This document shows positions 41,513 to 51,630 of a stretch of 60,000 nt of DNA, piece by piece; positions within the stretch are counted from its first letter, which is position 1; each line of letters begins with the position of its first letter. The position numbers and the translations under genes were made by a program. This stretch comes from Prorocentrum cordatum (taxonomy: Eukaryota; Sar; Dinophyceae; Prorocentrales; Prorocentraceae), in contig CAUYUJ010015750.1 in assembly GCA_963575745.1 (NCBI GenBank), positions 1 through 60,000 on the forward strand, in the 5' to 3' direction. The notes beneath the pieces were generated by a model that saw only the letters and a list, made by a program, of their open reading frames with translations, was not told the origin of the DNA and did not search any database.

Positions 41513-41763
41513 AGCTGCAGAGGTCTTCGCAGGTCGCCCGCACACCTCGGGAGGCCTCGGAGGCCCTCTCTCTCCACCACAGGCGCCGCCGCTGCCCCGG
41601 GCGCCGTCAGCCCTCTGGGGGCGCCCCGCCCCGGCCTCCACGGCGAGCTGCGAAGCCGCGGCACCCCGGGGGGAGATGAGCCCCGAGCAGCCCCGTGGCA
41701 CGCAGGGCTGCCCCGTGCTGCGGGGCGGCCCAAACTGCGTTCACTGAACCAGCCACAGCGGAC

Positions 41764-41847
41764 GAGGAAGAGGAGGAGGAGGAGGAGCAGGAGCAGGAAG
41801 AGGAGGAGGAGGAGGAGGAGGAGGAGGAGGAGGAGGAGGACGAGGGC
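41764..41847. repeat. (GGA)n microsatellite
   Basis: Purine triplets on the + strand. Confidence 0.9.
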
Positions 41848-42309
41848 GCCATCGACAGAGAAGGTGAGGGCCACGAGGTCCGCCGGCTCGACGCCCCCCG
41901 GCGGTGGCGATGCGCCCTGTCCACTGCCACCCCGACGGTGGCGATGCGCCCTGTCCACTGGGATCGGCGCCGGGGGCTGCTGATTGAGAGGATCAGGGGG
42001 TTGAACCGTGGATGCCAGCCAATGTGGATGATATCAGGCCCAGCCTGGCTTGTGTCATGTGGGTTGCAAGTGCCCCGGTTGGCTTGGTGGGGTTAGCGAT
42101 TCATGCTAAATGGCTCCACTCACTTGGCCGAGTTATCTTACCTCGAACCCATCTAAGCCACTAAGAGCACTAAACCACTCGGGCCACCTGTAACCCACAG
42201 CTGAGCCAGGCTAGGCCGGATATAACACACCTCGGCATCCTCAGATAATTACCCTCCCTACCTCCTTGGCAACCCCTGCACCGCTCCTGGTAGGCGGAAC
42301 AAACAACCT

Positions 42310-42487
42310 GCATAATTAACAATGGACGTTCGGAGGTCTGCGCGGAGATCGTGGATCTGCGCCAGAACCATACTCCCTGGCGCGCTGGGGTTGGCGCCAG
42401 AGGCGCCACCAGAGCGGTCCCAGCGCCGATCTGAGAAGTCCGCCCGGAACTGCGAAAACGTTTGTTGTTGCCGCGTTTTGCTGCTCG
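42310..42487. repeat. Foldback family FB3, copy e
   Basis: CGGAGGTCTGCGCGGAGATC at the left and GATCTGAGAAGTCCGCCCGGAACTGCG at the right around GGCGCCAGAGGCGCC. Confidence 0.6.
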
Positions 42488-42662
42488 ACTGGATCGGGGG
42501 ACACAAGACTGGGGTGAAGGGGACTCGTGTTGGCCCGACGGGGCCATCATGAAAATGACTCGATTGGGCTTAAATTTGACGCGGGCTCCCGTTGCAGTCC
42601 TCCCACGAAAACGGGACCGTCCAAACTCAGGACGGGCAACTCAGGACTGGCTCGCCAAAATT

Positions 42663-42894
42663 GAGCAGGGACCGACCGTCCCGGCATTCCTATAGTCCTA
42701 CCACGACATGTTCTTAGAATCCCAAAATGTTCCAAGAACAAAACAATGTTCTTAGAACACAGACCCGATGTGATAAAAAACAAGACAGTCCCAACCAGAA
42801 ATGTTCTAAGAACATTCCGTGGAAACCACAAAAGGTTCTTAGAACATTGTTTGGTAGGGCTATAGGCGAGCCAGAACGCTTCGCCACTGCTTGA
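42663..42894. repeat. Dyad-cluster element D4, copy 1
   Basis: About 232 bp from GAGCAGGGACCGACCGTCCC to CGCTTCGCCACTGCTTGA. It contains five near-palindromes of the type ATGTTCTTAGAACAT; the best is AATGTTCTAAGAACATT (42800-42816, perfect about a central A). Other copies start at 48785, 49521 and about 50690. Confidence 0.85.
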
Positions 42895-42957
42895 CAAAAA
42901 GCGCAGGCGAACCCGAGTTCCAGAGTACTCGAATCTTACGTCTGCTAGACTGAAGTC

Positions 42958-43035
42958 TTAGGTCGGGCATGTCACCCTACATGCCGATTTTGGGAAAAAT
43001 CAAAAACAATCAAAACATATTCCAAAAATCCGCCG
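42958..43035. repeat. AT-rich MITE-10 fragment, left end
   Basis: TAGGTCGGGCATGTCACCCTA then CATGCCGATTTTGGGAAAAAT, matching the left of 4989-5143. The right end is missing. Confidence 0.5.
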
Positions 43036-43200
43036 ACCCTGTCGGCGTGTGGACGACGCATCCCGGTGTCGTCGTCTTGCGTGGATCACCGTCGTCGTCG
43101 TCATCGTCGTCGCCCGAAGTAAAAGGAAATCAAACACGAAACAGAAGGAAATCGTAGTCGTGGCGAAGCCCCTCCCTACCCTCCCCACCGGGGGGGGGGG
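43036..43200. repeat. Dispersed repeat shared with 52458-52625
   Basis: CCGACCC(TG)TCGGCGTGTG, then GTCGTCGTCTT, an AGAAGGAAATCGTAGTCGTG region and CCCCTCCCTACC(G)GGGGG occur in the same order in both places. Confidence 0.45.
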
Positions 43201-43236
43201 CAGAAACGCATCCCCCCGGGCGACCCTCTCCCTCTC

Positions 43237-43873
43237 CCTCCCTCTCCCCCTCCACCTGCCCCTCCTCCTCCTCCTCCCTCCTCCTCCTCCTCCTCCCTCC
43301 CTCCTCCTCCTCCTCCTCCTCCTCCTCCTCCTCCTCCTCCTCCTCCTCCTCCTCCTCCTCCTCTCCTCCTCCTCCTCCTCCTCCTCCTCCTCCTCCTCCT
43401 CCTCCTCCTCCTCCTCCTCCTCCTCCTCCTCCTCCTCCTCCTCCTCCCTCCTCCTCCCTCCTCCTCCTCCTCCTCCTCCTCCTCCTCCTCCCTCCTCCTC
43501 CTCCTCCTCCTCCTCCTCCTCCTCCTCCTCCTCCTCCTCCTCCTCCTCCTCCTCCTCCTCCTCCTCCTCTCTCCTCCTCTCTCCCTCCTCTCTCCTCCTC
43601 TCCTCCTCCTCCTCCTCCTCCTCCTCCTCCTCCTCCTCCTCCTCCTCCTCCTCCTCCTCCTCCCTCCTCCTCCTCCTCCTCCTCCTCCTCCTCCTCCTCC
43701 TCCTCCTCCTCCTCCTCCTCCTCCTCCTCCTCCTCCTCCTCCTCCTCCTCCTCCTCCTCCTCCTCCTCCTCCTCCTTCCTCCTCCTCCTCCTCCTCCTCC
43801 TCTCTCCTCCTCCTCCTCCTCCTCCTCCTCCTCCCCTTCCTCCTTCTCCTCCTCCTCCTCCTCCTCCTCCGCC
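43237..43873. repeat. Long (CTC)n pyrimidine tract, about 640 bp
   Basis: Almost uninterrupted pyrimidine triplets on the + strand, the longest such tract in the window. Frame slips are caused by occasional CTCC units. Assembly length here may be unreliable. Confidence 0.95.
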
Positions 43874-44049
43874 TACTCCTCCGCCGCCACGTCTTCATTT
43901 AGCTCCGACGTCTTATCACGCATCCCGTCAACCTCCAGGGCCGAGGTATCCAGGAACGGCGGCACTGGCCGTAAGGCCTTAGCAATATCCAACAATTGTC
44001 AGAAACGTCCCCAGAATAAGGCCTTAGCAATATCAAGAGTACCTGGGAG

Positions 44050-44390
44050 GTCACTGAGGATTTCGATGTGACTTTGAATGTGTACTACGATTGCGATTCG
44101 ATGTGCCCATCGATGCACGTTCCGATGTGCACGTCGGATGGATTTTCGACATGCGTTTCGATGTGCATTTCGATTGCGATCCGATGTCGATATCGACGTG
44201 CACGTCGAATGCAGTGTCAGCTGGATTTCGATGTGTAGTCCGATGCGCATGTCGACTGCAATGCGATGTGCATCTCGACTCGACTTGCAATTTGATGTTC
44301 AATTCGCTTGGCGGTTCGACTTTAGATTCGATCTGTAAGGCGACGTGCGTATCTACGTGTATGTCGATCTGCGTTCCAAGCGTCTGCAGT
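44050..44390. repeat. Degenerate 12-bp minisatellite TTCGATGTGCAT
   Basis: Diverged 12-bp units CGATGTGCATTT and CGACGTGCACGT, about 28 in number. Confidence 0.75.
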
Positions 44391-44404
44391 GATGCCTGCG
44401 TTTC

Positions 44405-44605
44405 GGATTGCACCCTGCGCGGGACAGCCTCGGGACAACCCCACGGGAAAACCCGCGGGACACCCGCGGGGCACCCCACGGAACGGCCCGCGGGACAGCC
44501 CACGGGGCCACGGCCCGCAGGACCAACCATGGGGCGTTGCGGCAACACCGCGGGACAGCCCACGGGACAGCCCGCGGGACAGCCCGCGGGACAGCCGCGA
44601 CGTGC
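44405..44605. repeat. 12-bp minisatellite GGGACAGCCCGC
   Basis: About 16 units; the last ones are nearly identical. It follows directly on another 12-bp array. Confidence 0.85.
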
Positions 44606-44861
44606 AGCCTCGCACACTGGAGAGGAGCCTCGTTGCACGGCCTCGGCCCCCCACACACGCACCGACACGTCGCCCTCGCGAAGCTTCGCACTCGCTCGCC
44701 CGCGCGGCACAAGCCGAAAGCAAGCAGATGTTCCTGGGTGGGCCCACGTCGCTGTCGCCCCCCCCCCCCCACCTCCGAGCTTCTTTCTGTCCTTCAGCCT
44801 CCGCACTTCTCTCTGCTTCCTCCGATGCCCACCCTATCTTCGGGTCCTTTGTGTCTGCCTC

Positions 44862-44974
44862 CCTCCTCCTCCTCCTCCTCCTCAGTCCTCCTCCCCGCCT
44901 TCCTCCTCCCTGCGTCACTCCCACCTCCTCTGCCTCCTCCTTAGTCCTCCTCCTCCTCCTCCTCCTCCTCCTCA
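44862..44974. repeat. (CTC)n microsatellite
   Basis: Imperfect pyrimidine triplets leading into the CAT array. Confidence 0.9.
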
Positions 44975-45102
44975 TGATCATCATCAGCATCATCATCAGC
45001 AGCATCATCAGCAGCATCATCGTCATCACCATCATCATTATCATCATCCTCACAATCCTAATCATCATCATCCTCCTCCTCATCATCATCGCCACCATCA
45101 GC

Positions 45103-45134
<32 letters not shown>

Positions 45135-45262
45135 CATCACCACCAACCTCAACATCAACATCAACATCAACATCAACATCATCATCATCAACATCATCAT
45201 CATCATCAGCATCATCATCATCTTCAGCATCATCAACATCAACATCTACATCATCATCGCCA
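44975..45262. repeat. (CAT)n microsatellite
   Basis: About 290 bp of ATC/CAT triplets with CAA and CAG variants; reads as poly-His or poly-Ile. Confidence 0.95.
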
Positions 45263-45312
45263 TCTTTCCTCGTCGCCCTTCGCCCTCCCTCCTCAACTCC
45301 ACCCTTATCTCC

Positions 45313-45389
45313 AGCCTCCTGCTCCTCCTGCTCCTCCTCCTCCTCCTCCTCCTCCTCCTCCTCCTCCTCCTCCTCCTCTTTCTCTATCC
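45313..45389. repeat. (CTC)n microsatellite
   Basis: Pyrimidine triplets on the + strand. Confidence 0.9.
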
Positions 45390-45470
45390 CTTCTCCGTCA
45401 CCTGCTCTCCTCCCTTCTCCCTCCCGCCCCCAGTCCTCCAGCAGAACGGAGAGAGAAGGAGGGAGGGAAC

Positions 45471-45512
45471 GGGAGGAGGAGGATGAGGAGGAGGAGGAGG
45501 AGGAGGGGGCGA
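45471..45512. repeat. (GGA)n microsatellite
   Basis: Short purine triplet run. Confidence 0.85.
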
Positions 45513-45751
45513 TGTGCGAGGCGAGGGGTTATATGGGAGGCGAGGGTTCACCTGAGTGCGGGGATTAGCGTTTGCGAGAGTGACGGGCAATGTGCACTGG
45601 TGCAGTGGCAGCATGTGCCGTACCCTGGAGCCTCTAGGGCGCGTGCGCCGCTGGCATCCTGGTGCGGCCCACGCGCAAGGATGTGCGCGGGGACGCGCCC
45701 CCGTCAGGACGCAAACGAAACAAAAACAAAACGAGGGGAGAGGAGCAGATG

Positions 45752-45925
45752 ATGAGGAGGAGGAGGAGGAAGACAAGGAGATGAAGGAGGAGGGCGGAGG
45801 AGGAGAATGAGGGAGAACGAGGTGGAACAAGGAGGAGGAGGAGAAGGAGGTGGAACCAGGAGAGGAGGAGGAGGAGGAGGAGGAGGAGGAGGAGGAGGAG
45901 GGGGAGGAGGACCAGGAGGAGCCTC
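45752..45925. repeat. (GGA)n purine tract
   Basis: Imperfect GGA repeat next to the possible exon at 45930-46099. Confidence 0.9.
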
Positions 45926-45929
45926 CGCC

Positions 45930-46099
45930 CGCTGCCGCGCGTCCACCGCGGAGACCAGCTCGGCGTCGTCCTGGGCCAGCTCGCGCCCGAGCCAGAGCCT
46001 GTCCACCGGCGCCTCGGGCAGGCGCCACGAGATGTCCTGGCAGCGGGGCAGAGGGGCGATGGACCCTTCAAGACATGCTCGCGTCGTGGACAAAATCAC
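45930..46099 (-). CDS. Possible short exon, product unknown
   Basis: The minus frame reads LEGSIAPLPRCQDISWRLPE then DRLWLGRELAQDDAELVSAV before entering poly-Pro from the GGA tract. The first part has ordinary protein composition. No domain, splice site or neighbour supports it further. Confidence 0.2.
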
Positions 46100-46317
46100 G
46101 ACGGAAGATGTTCGGCAATTTCCGGCCTCCTAAGGCCCTCGCAAGGCCCCGGGACGGTCAAACAACGAGTCGGGATGAAAAACCATGCTTAAGGAAAGGG
46201 GACCTCTGGGGACCCGTAGTAAAACAACAAGTATAGACATCAGATGCCTGGGCTTAGCTCCTCCATCCTCCCCTCGACCAACCTCGTCCTCCTCGCGTTG
46301 CCCATCCTCTATCAGCT

Positions 46318-46358
46318 TACTCCTCCTCCTCCTCCTCCTCCTCCTCCTCCTCCACAGT
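46318..46358. repeat. (CTC)n microsatellite
   Basis: Short pyrimidine triplet run. Confidence 0.85.
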
Positions 46359-46443
46359 CACCTCGTCCTCCTCACCATACGCGTCATGCACCACGTAGTC
46401 CTCCTCTTGGAGGTGCGCACAAGGGGGTAGAGGCAAGGGTAGG

Positions 46444-46540
46444 GCTTCTTAGAAGGATGCTGTTTCTCAGAAGGCGCCAGCCTTACATCTATAGACAAAG
46501 TCCGAGCCTTCTAAGAAGCAGTGGTGCTTGTAAGAAACGC
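46444..46540. repeat. TTCTNAGAA dyad cluster
   Basis: GCTTCTTAGAAGG (46444-46456) and its exact complement CCTTCTAAGAAGC (46507-46519), with TTTCTCAGAA and TTGTAAGAAA between and after. The core is that of element D4 but the rest of D4 is absent. Confidence 0.6.
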
Positions 46541-46572
46541 TCCCCCCTCTCTACACGTGGCTGACCCTCATC

Positions 46573-46738
46573 CTCTTCCTCCTCCTCCTCCTCCTCCTCC
46601 TCCTCCTGTTCCCTCCTCATGCTCCTCCTCCTCCTCCTCCTTGTTCTCCTTCTCCTCCTCCTCCTCCTCCTCCTCCTCCTCCTCCTCCTCCTCCCCCTCC
46701 TCATCCTCATCCTCATCCTCCTCCTCCTCCTCCTCTGC
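46573..46738. repeat. (CTC)n pyrimidine tract
   Basis: Imperfect pyrimidine triplets. Confidence 0.9.
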
Positions 46739-46744
46739 CTTTCT

Positions 46745-47285
46745 CGCAAGTCATTCCCCGCCTGGGGGCTGGATGGTAATGAGGGCGGAGGAGGTGGAGA
46801 AAAGCCGTAGGACAAGGCTTTTCGAGGCTTCCCGTGGTTGTCGGGAGCTGTGCCGCAGTCCCTGTAGAAGCTCGAAGGGATTACAGAAAGTATGTTGGAA
46901 GGGGGAGCAGTGGCAGGAGACTCAAAAGGAAAGGACAAGGATCAGAAGCTCGGGTCCCGAAAAAATCACCTTCGGCCCCTAACGAGGGGACCAACTTTGC
47001 TCCAGAGGGGGAGGCTGGCAGGCCCCAGACTCCAGGGAAGCGCCTAGGCGGTCAGGCGGTCCTGTGGCTCGAACAAGAACAAATTGCTGTTGGCATGGAG
47101 GGAACTTCAGGAAACTGTCGGGCCTCCCAGTGAAGCCCAGGAGGCTCTGGTGTTCGAGAAACGCATTCATGTTGTCAACCCTGCGCGTCCCGCCTTTAAA
47201 GGGCTCCATCTTACATCCCACTTAGTTACCCAATATTGTCTTACATGCCCGGCAGCAAGGACGACGTCCATGCACCGCACCATGT
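46745..47285. other. Unassigned stretch
   Basis: No gene, repeat family or inverted repeat was recognised. Confidence 0.3.
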
Positions 47286-47498
47286 TTGGACTCCTCCTCC
47301 TTCTCCTCCTCCTCCGCCGCTTCAGGCCCCGATCCAACGCGGTAAGGCGCATACGCAGCTTCTCCGCTCCGAGGGCCGACAAAAACCCCCACGCTCCCAC
47401 GTGAGTTGCCACCGAAGCAGCCCGAGACACCCACCCGACGCGCACCTCCCCAAGAGCAGTCGGGCGCCGAGGGGGGCGCAGCACCGAGCTCTCCTGGA

Positions 47499-47706
47499 AG
47501 CCTCCCGCACGGGGTCCGAGCAGCTGGGGTCCGAGCAGCTGGGGTCGGAAGATCGCGCCGCATCGCCGGTGCGTCGGCGACGTCGGCGATGCCGCGGCGA
47601 CGCCGGCGTGGAGGAGATCGGGTTCCGCATCGAGCCGCATCGCCGACGCCACGGCGTTGCGGCGCGATCCTCCGACCACACCTGCTCGGATCCCATCTGG
47701 GATGCC
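47499..47706. repeat. Foldback FB8, copy B
   Basis: AAGCCTCC..GGGGTCCGAGCAGCTGGGGTC at the left and CGGCGCGATCCTCCGACC near the right; the interior has CGCATCGCCG / CGTCGGCGATG words. GC-shifted relative of copies A and C. Confidence 0.65.
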
Positions 47707-47987
47707 CAGATCTCCGCGGGGGCGCCGCCCCCCTCCTCCCCGAGCCTGCGGGGACAGCAGGCCACGCGGCCACGGCCACATCGTGTGCACACCCTGGGGC
47801 AGGTCTTGCACATTCCCCCAAACGCCCGAACACCGAAGCGAGCGTTGTGCTGGTTGTGATCGATGTGGGTGCCCCAGACGGCCAAGGCCACCGCAACCAC
47901 AACCGCAGCGTTCATGTCGACGTCGTCGGGATCCCCCTCGAGGGGCCCTGCTGAAAAATCGTCTCGGTTGTGGATGTGGTTCTTCTG

Positions 47988-48136
47988 GGGGGCCACATGC
48001 GAACCCTGCCCCTACCCCCCACGATTTCTGAGGGGGAGGTCGGGGTTCACTTCGCTCGAGAGCTCCCGAACGAAGTGAACCCCACCCTCCCCCTCAGAAA
48101 TTGTGGGGGTAGAGGTAGGGTTCGCCTGTGGCCCCC
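47988..48136. repeat. Near-perfect foldback FB1, copy 3
   Basis: Opens GGGGGCCACATGCGAACCCT. The right arm has drifted (GAAATTGTGGGGGTAGAGGT), so this copy is older than 2995-3145. Confidence 0.85.
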
Positions 48137-48784
48137 TATCTTCGCTGTGCCTGGAGAGTCTCCCTCTTGAGCTGCGAGCCTCCCACTTGAACGCTCGGAC
48201 CCCGTCCGGGAGGCCCGGATCTCCGCGGAGGCGCCGCGAGCGCCCCCCCCCCCCCCGACCCCGACCTTCGAGGGGGGCAGAACGTATAGCACCAGGACCT
48301 GGACAGAATGAGTTCCTGTCGAGGCTTCGGGCTGCCCAGATGGGCTTGAGGTCTGGAGGGCTACTTTTGCTGGCGCTCTGGTTTGGACGCCCGAAATGGG
48401 TACGGAAAGAATGGGCACAATGCCCAACAACAAGTGTTGTCCCAAACCAACAGCGGCCGCTGTTGGGCAGGCGGCCCTCTGTCTCGAATGGACACAGGCC
48501 ACGGCAGCGTGGACAGCGAATCCTGTTCAGAATGAACAGGAACTGCTGTTAGGGCATTGTACCCATTCTTTCCGTGCCCATCTCGGGCGTCCAGATCTGG
48601 AGGGTCCGGGGGGCGTCTCCCGCTTGAGCTGCGAGATCGTGTACGTGGCGCGGACCATCAGCTTGAGCCTCACGGGCCGCTCGTCGGCGCTCCCTGCGGC
48701 CTCCGGGCGCGGGGGCGGGCCCGCAGGACGGCGAGGAGGAGGGGAGGGGGGGTGGAAGCGGCCGGGCGGGTCTGCGCTGGACTT

Positions 48785-49014
48785 GAGCAGGGACCAGCCG
48801 TCCCGGCATTCCTGTAGTCCTACCACGAAATGTTCTTAGGACCCACACATGTGCTAAGGACAAAATCATGTTCTCAGAACATCAGCCCGACGTGTGAAAC
48901 CAAGACAGTCCTGGCCAGAAATGTTCTAAGAACATCTCGTGCAGACCACAACAGGTTCTTAGAACATTGTTTGGTGGGGCTATAGGCGAGCCGGGACGCT
49001 TCGCCACTGCTTGA
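48785..49014. repeat. Dyad-cluster element D4, copy 2
   Basis: About 85% identical to copy 1, with CATGTTCTCAGAACAT and AATGTTCTAAGAACATC retained. Confidence 0.85.
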
Positions 49015-49039
49015 TGGATGGGCCCCGAGACAAGAGGTC

Positions 49040-49200
49040 CAGAGTGAAGGGGCCCAGGGACACACAAACAAATAGGCAACTCCCAGGATTCCTGACATGA
49101 TCCGTATGTTCTGGATGACCCTCTCGCCCTCCACTTCCGAGATAGTTTCTGTGTCCCAGGAAACGACGATCCGTTCTGTCCGTGCTCCTTCCCTCCTGAA
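49040..49200 (+). repeat. AT13-related element, diverged copy
   Basis: AAGGGGCCCAGGGACACACAAACAAATAGG at the left and CTTCCCTCCTGAAGC at the right align with 151-320. As there, a MITE-1 copy follows about 130 bp later. Confidence 0.5.
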
Positions 49201-49332
49201 GCAGCGGGGGGGCAAGGGAACATCCGCTCAGAATCGGCCCCCGTCGGGGCCAAGAAGAGGCCCAGGAGATCCTCGGGGGCCAGTGCCGTTGACCATGCTC
49301 CATGAGGGGGGCAATGCCCCGGGCACGGCCAG

Positions 49333-49526
49333 GGGCCTGGCCAAGAGGGGGGCGGCCACGAGGGGGGAGCGTAAATCATAGCTGGCAGCATGCGCGGAGC
49401 CCGGGGGGGGGGGGAGGCCAGGGACAAGGTGATATCATGAAGGGCGCCATGCCATGAAAGCTGGGTAGGCATCGCGGCCCCCGCCACGAGATCCCCCCCG
49501 AATCATCACCCCCCTCTTCTGAGCAG
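49333..49526. mobile_element. MITE-1, copy 4
   Basis: GGCCAAGAGGGGGGCGGCC at the left, ATCATCACCCCCCTCTTC at the right and GGCGCCATGCCATGAAA inside. Its right end meets the start of D4 copy 3. Confidence 0.65.
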
Positions 49527-49763
49527 GCACTGACCGTCCCGGCATTCCTAGAGGCCTACCACGACATGTTCTCATAGAACCCCACACAGCTGTCCTCGGA
49601 ACAGGAGCGGTGCTCTCAGCGCACGAGCCCGAGGTGCTGAATCAGCACGGCCCGAGCCAGAGGTGCTCCAGGAGCACCTCGTGCAGACCACAGGGGGCTC
49701 TTGGAGCACTCTGCGGTGGGCCCACGAGGGCTCCGGCCAGGACAGCGCCCCGCCACTGCGCGA
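49521..49763. repeat. Dyad-cluster element D4, copy 3 (GC-shifted)
   Basis: Same framework (GACCGTCCCGGCATTCCT, CCTACCACGACATGTTCT, CGCCACTGC), but the dyads are changed: AGGTGCTCCAGGAGCACCT (49661-49679) is perfect, as is GTGCTGAATCAGCAC (49633-49647). Confidence 0.8.
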
Positions 49764-49956
49764 ATCCCGGCCGCCCCCCGAGGCAGCGCTCGGCCCGGGC
49801 GAAAGGGGGGGGTAGCAAAGGGGGGGGTTGAGAATCCGCTCACGTAGCTGATGGTCCCAGCGCCTCCCGGCGCCGGAGGCGCGCATGCATCGAGGAATGG
49901 GCCCCTGGGAGGGGCCGAAACCAGCTGCATGCAGCAGATTTCGTATCCCCCCTTTT

Positions 49957-50096
49957 CTCGCCATCGCTTGGACGTCCAGTCATTCCCTGTGTTGCTTTTG
50001 GGGTTTCGTGCGCGGTTGTTTCGCCAAATGGTCAAGGATGCTCCTCGATGGTCCTCGCCGAAGGACAAATGCTGCACACGTCCGAGCGATGCCAAG
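49957..50096. mobile_element. MITE-5, copy 2 (140 bp)
   Basis: CTCGCCATCGCTTGGACGTC and ACGTCCGAGCGATGCCAAG ends. The interior GCCAAATGGTCAAGGATGC is identical to copy 1. Confidence 0.75.
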
Positions 50097-50099
50097 CTT

Positions 50100-50685
50100 T
50101 CCCAATCCCCCCCCTCTCGTCCGGCCCGAGGCACGGGCGCCCCCCGCGGGAGGGAGCAGCGCCCCGCCCCCCCCGCCCCCCCCTCGGGGGCCGCGGGGGG
50201 CAGGCCCCCCTCGGGCAGGGCTGCATCAGCCCGGCGGGGGGGGCCCTCGGGGGGGGGGGGGCGGGGCGGCCGGGGCCCCGGCGGCGGCGCCGCCCGGGGG
50301 GTCGGGAGCCGCCGCTCCGGGCCGCGTGCAGCGAGCAGGGACCGGCCGCAACATCGAACTGGACGGGTTTAACAGGGGATATGTCGACCCCTATCCCAGG
50401 CTTCGTGGGGTTTCCGAATGGACCAGAAATTTGGGGCCTAACCCTGGGATATACGATGGGGGGGGTCCATTCTCGATAGGGGTGCGTCCGAATAGCCCCC
50501 TTGGGGTGTATCCCAGGGTTTTCCCATTCTTCTGAGCGGCCAGACTTTTCGGGCGAAACTCGGGGATTGGGGGAGAAACATCGCCCGCGAGGGTTGTTGG
50601 CGAATGAGATGGGCGCAGTAATGGACGCCGTTGGTTCCAGTAACGAGGAAGCTTGCAAAACAGCTTGTCAAACAGAAGCACGCGT
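50100..50685. other. GC-rich stretch with an inverted pair
   Basis: 50160-50310 is dominated by G and C runs. Around 50437-50522 AACCCTGGGATATAC faces GTGTATCCCAGGGTT as an inverted repeat. No gene was recognised. Confidence 0.35.
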
Positions 50686-50689
50686 TCTC

Positions 50690-50967
50690 GGAGGAGGGGT
50701 TCACGAAGGACATGCTCAGGGAGTTGCAGGTCCTTCGCATTCCGGGGAGGCCCGCCACGAAATCTCCTCAGAGCCCCAGGAGGTGCTCCAGGAGCCCCCA
50801 AGAACCAAAAAGCGTTCTCGGGGCAGGAGCCCGACGTGCCAAGGCAGGGCCGGCCCGGCCAGGAAGGCCCCGAGAACACCGCGCAGGAGCCAGCGGAGCA
50901 GGTTCTCAGAAGAGCGTGTGGTGGGCCTGCAGGCGCGCCAGGACGCTTCGCCACCGCCTGCGTGCAG
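50690..50967. repeat. Dyad-cluster element D4, copy 4 (most diverged)
   Basis: GGTGCTCCAGGAGCCCC, GGTTCTCAGAAGAGC, CAGGACGCTTCGCCACCG and GCCCGACGTG align with copies 1-3 in order. Homology is clear only with copy 3 as a bridge. Confidence 0.6.
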
Positions 50968-51075
50968 CCGCGGCGAGAAGAGGGGCCCTGCCTCCCCCCG
51001 TCCCTGCTGGCGCTGGAGCCCCTCAGCGGTATCTTAAGTAGGGCTCCTCTCGAGGGGAGCTGCCCCTTTCCGAGA

Positions 51076-51165
51076 CCGTGCTCTCTCTCTCTCTCTCTCC
51101 CCCTCTCTCTCTCTCTCTCTCCCCCCCTCTCTCTCTCTCTCCCCCTCTCTCTGTCTCTCTGCGGC
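51076..51165. repeat. (CT)n tract
   Basis: About 90 bp of CT/CCCT repeat on the + strand. Confidence 0.95.
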
Positions 51166-51242
51166 CTTCTGAGGGGGGCGGCGTGTGCCTGCGTGGGGGG
51201 GGGCAAGCCCCGCGACCCTGCGACAGAGCAGAGGAAGAATGA

Positions 51243-51288
51243 GGAGGAGCAGCGAGAGAAAGAGAGAGAGAGGGATATATATATATAT

Positions 51289-51329
<41 letters not shown>

Positions 51330-51365
51330 GAGAGAGAAAAACAAGAGAGAGAGAGAGAGAGAGAC
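51243..51365. repeat. (GA)n tract
   Basis: GA repeat interrupted by a short TATATATATA. It is complementary to the CT tract 77 bp upstream. Confidence 0.95.
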
Positions 51366-51504
51366 CCTCGCCCCTGCCCCCCAAATTCCCCCCTCTCCAC
51401 AGCTGGCCCTCACCCTCCTCGGCCTCTTCTTCCTCTTCCCTCCTCCTGCTCCTCCCCTCCTCCCGTCGGGGACCGGAGAGGAGGACGGGAGGATCCGAGG
51501 AAAC

Positions 51505-51630
51505 CAACATATATCGATACCGCTGCTGCCCGGACGTCTCCAGGGGTGCATTCTGACCAGGGCTTCGAGGCGAGCCCAGCGGTGGCAACGACGGCATCTC
51601 AGGAGACCCAAAGGGGCGGACTGGCGGTAT
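51505..51630. repeat. FB12-related fragment with GATACCGC ends
   Basis: GATACCGCTGCTG at the left and GGCGGTATC at the right. The middle GGGTGCATTCTGACC..GGCTTCGAGGCGA is shared with 1845-1910 and 39035-39070. Confidence 0.45.

Noticed and set aside
45930-46099. COMM-domain exon suggested by CQDISWRL
   Set aside because: Only a few residues match and no further strands follow. Kept as an unknown possible exon.
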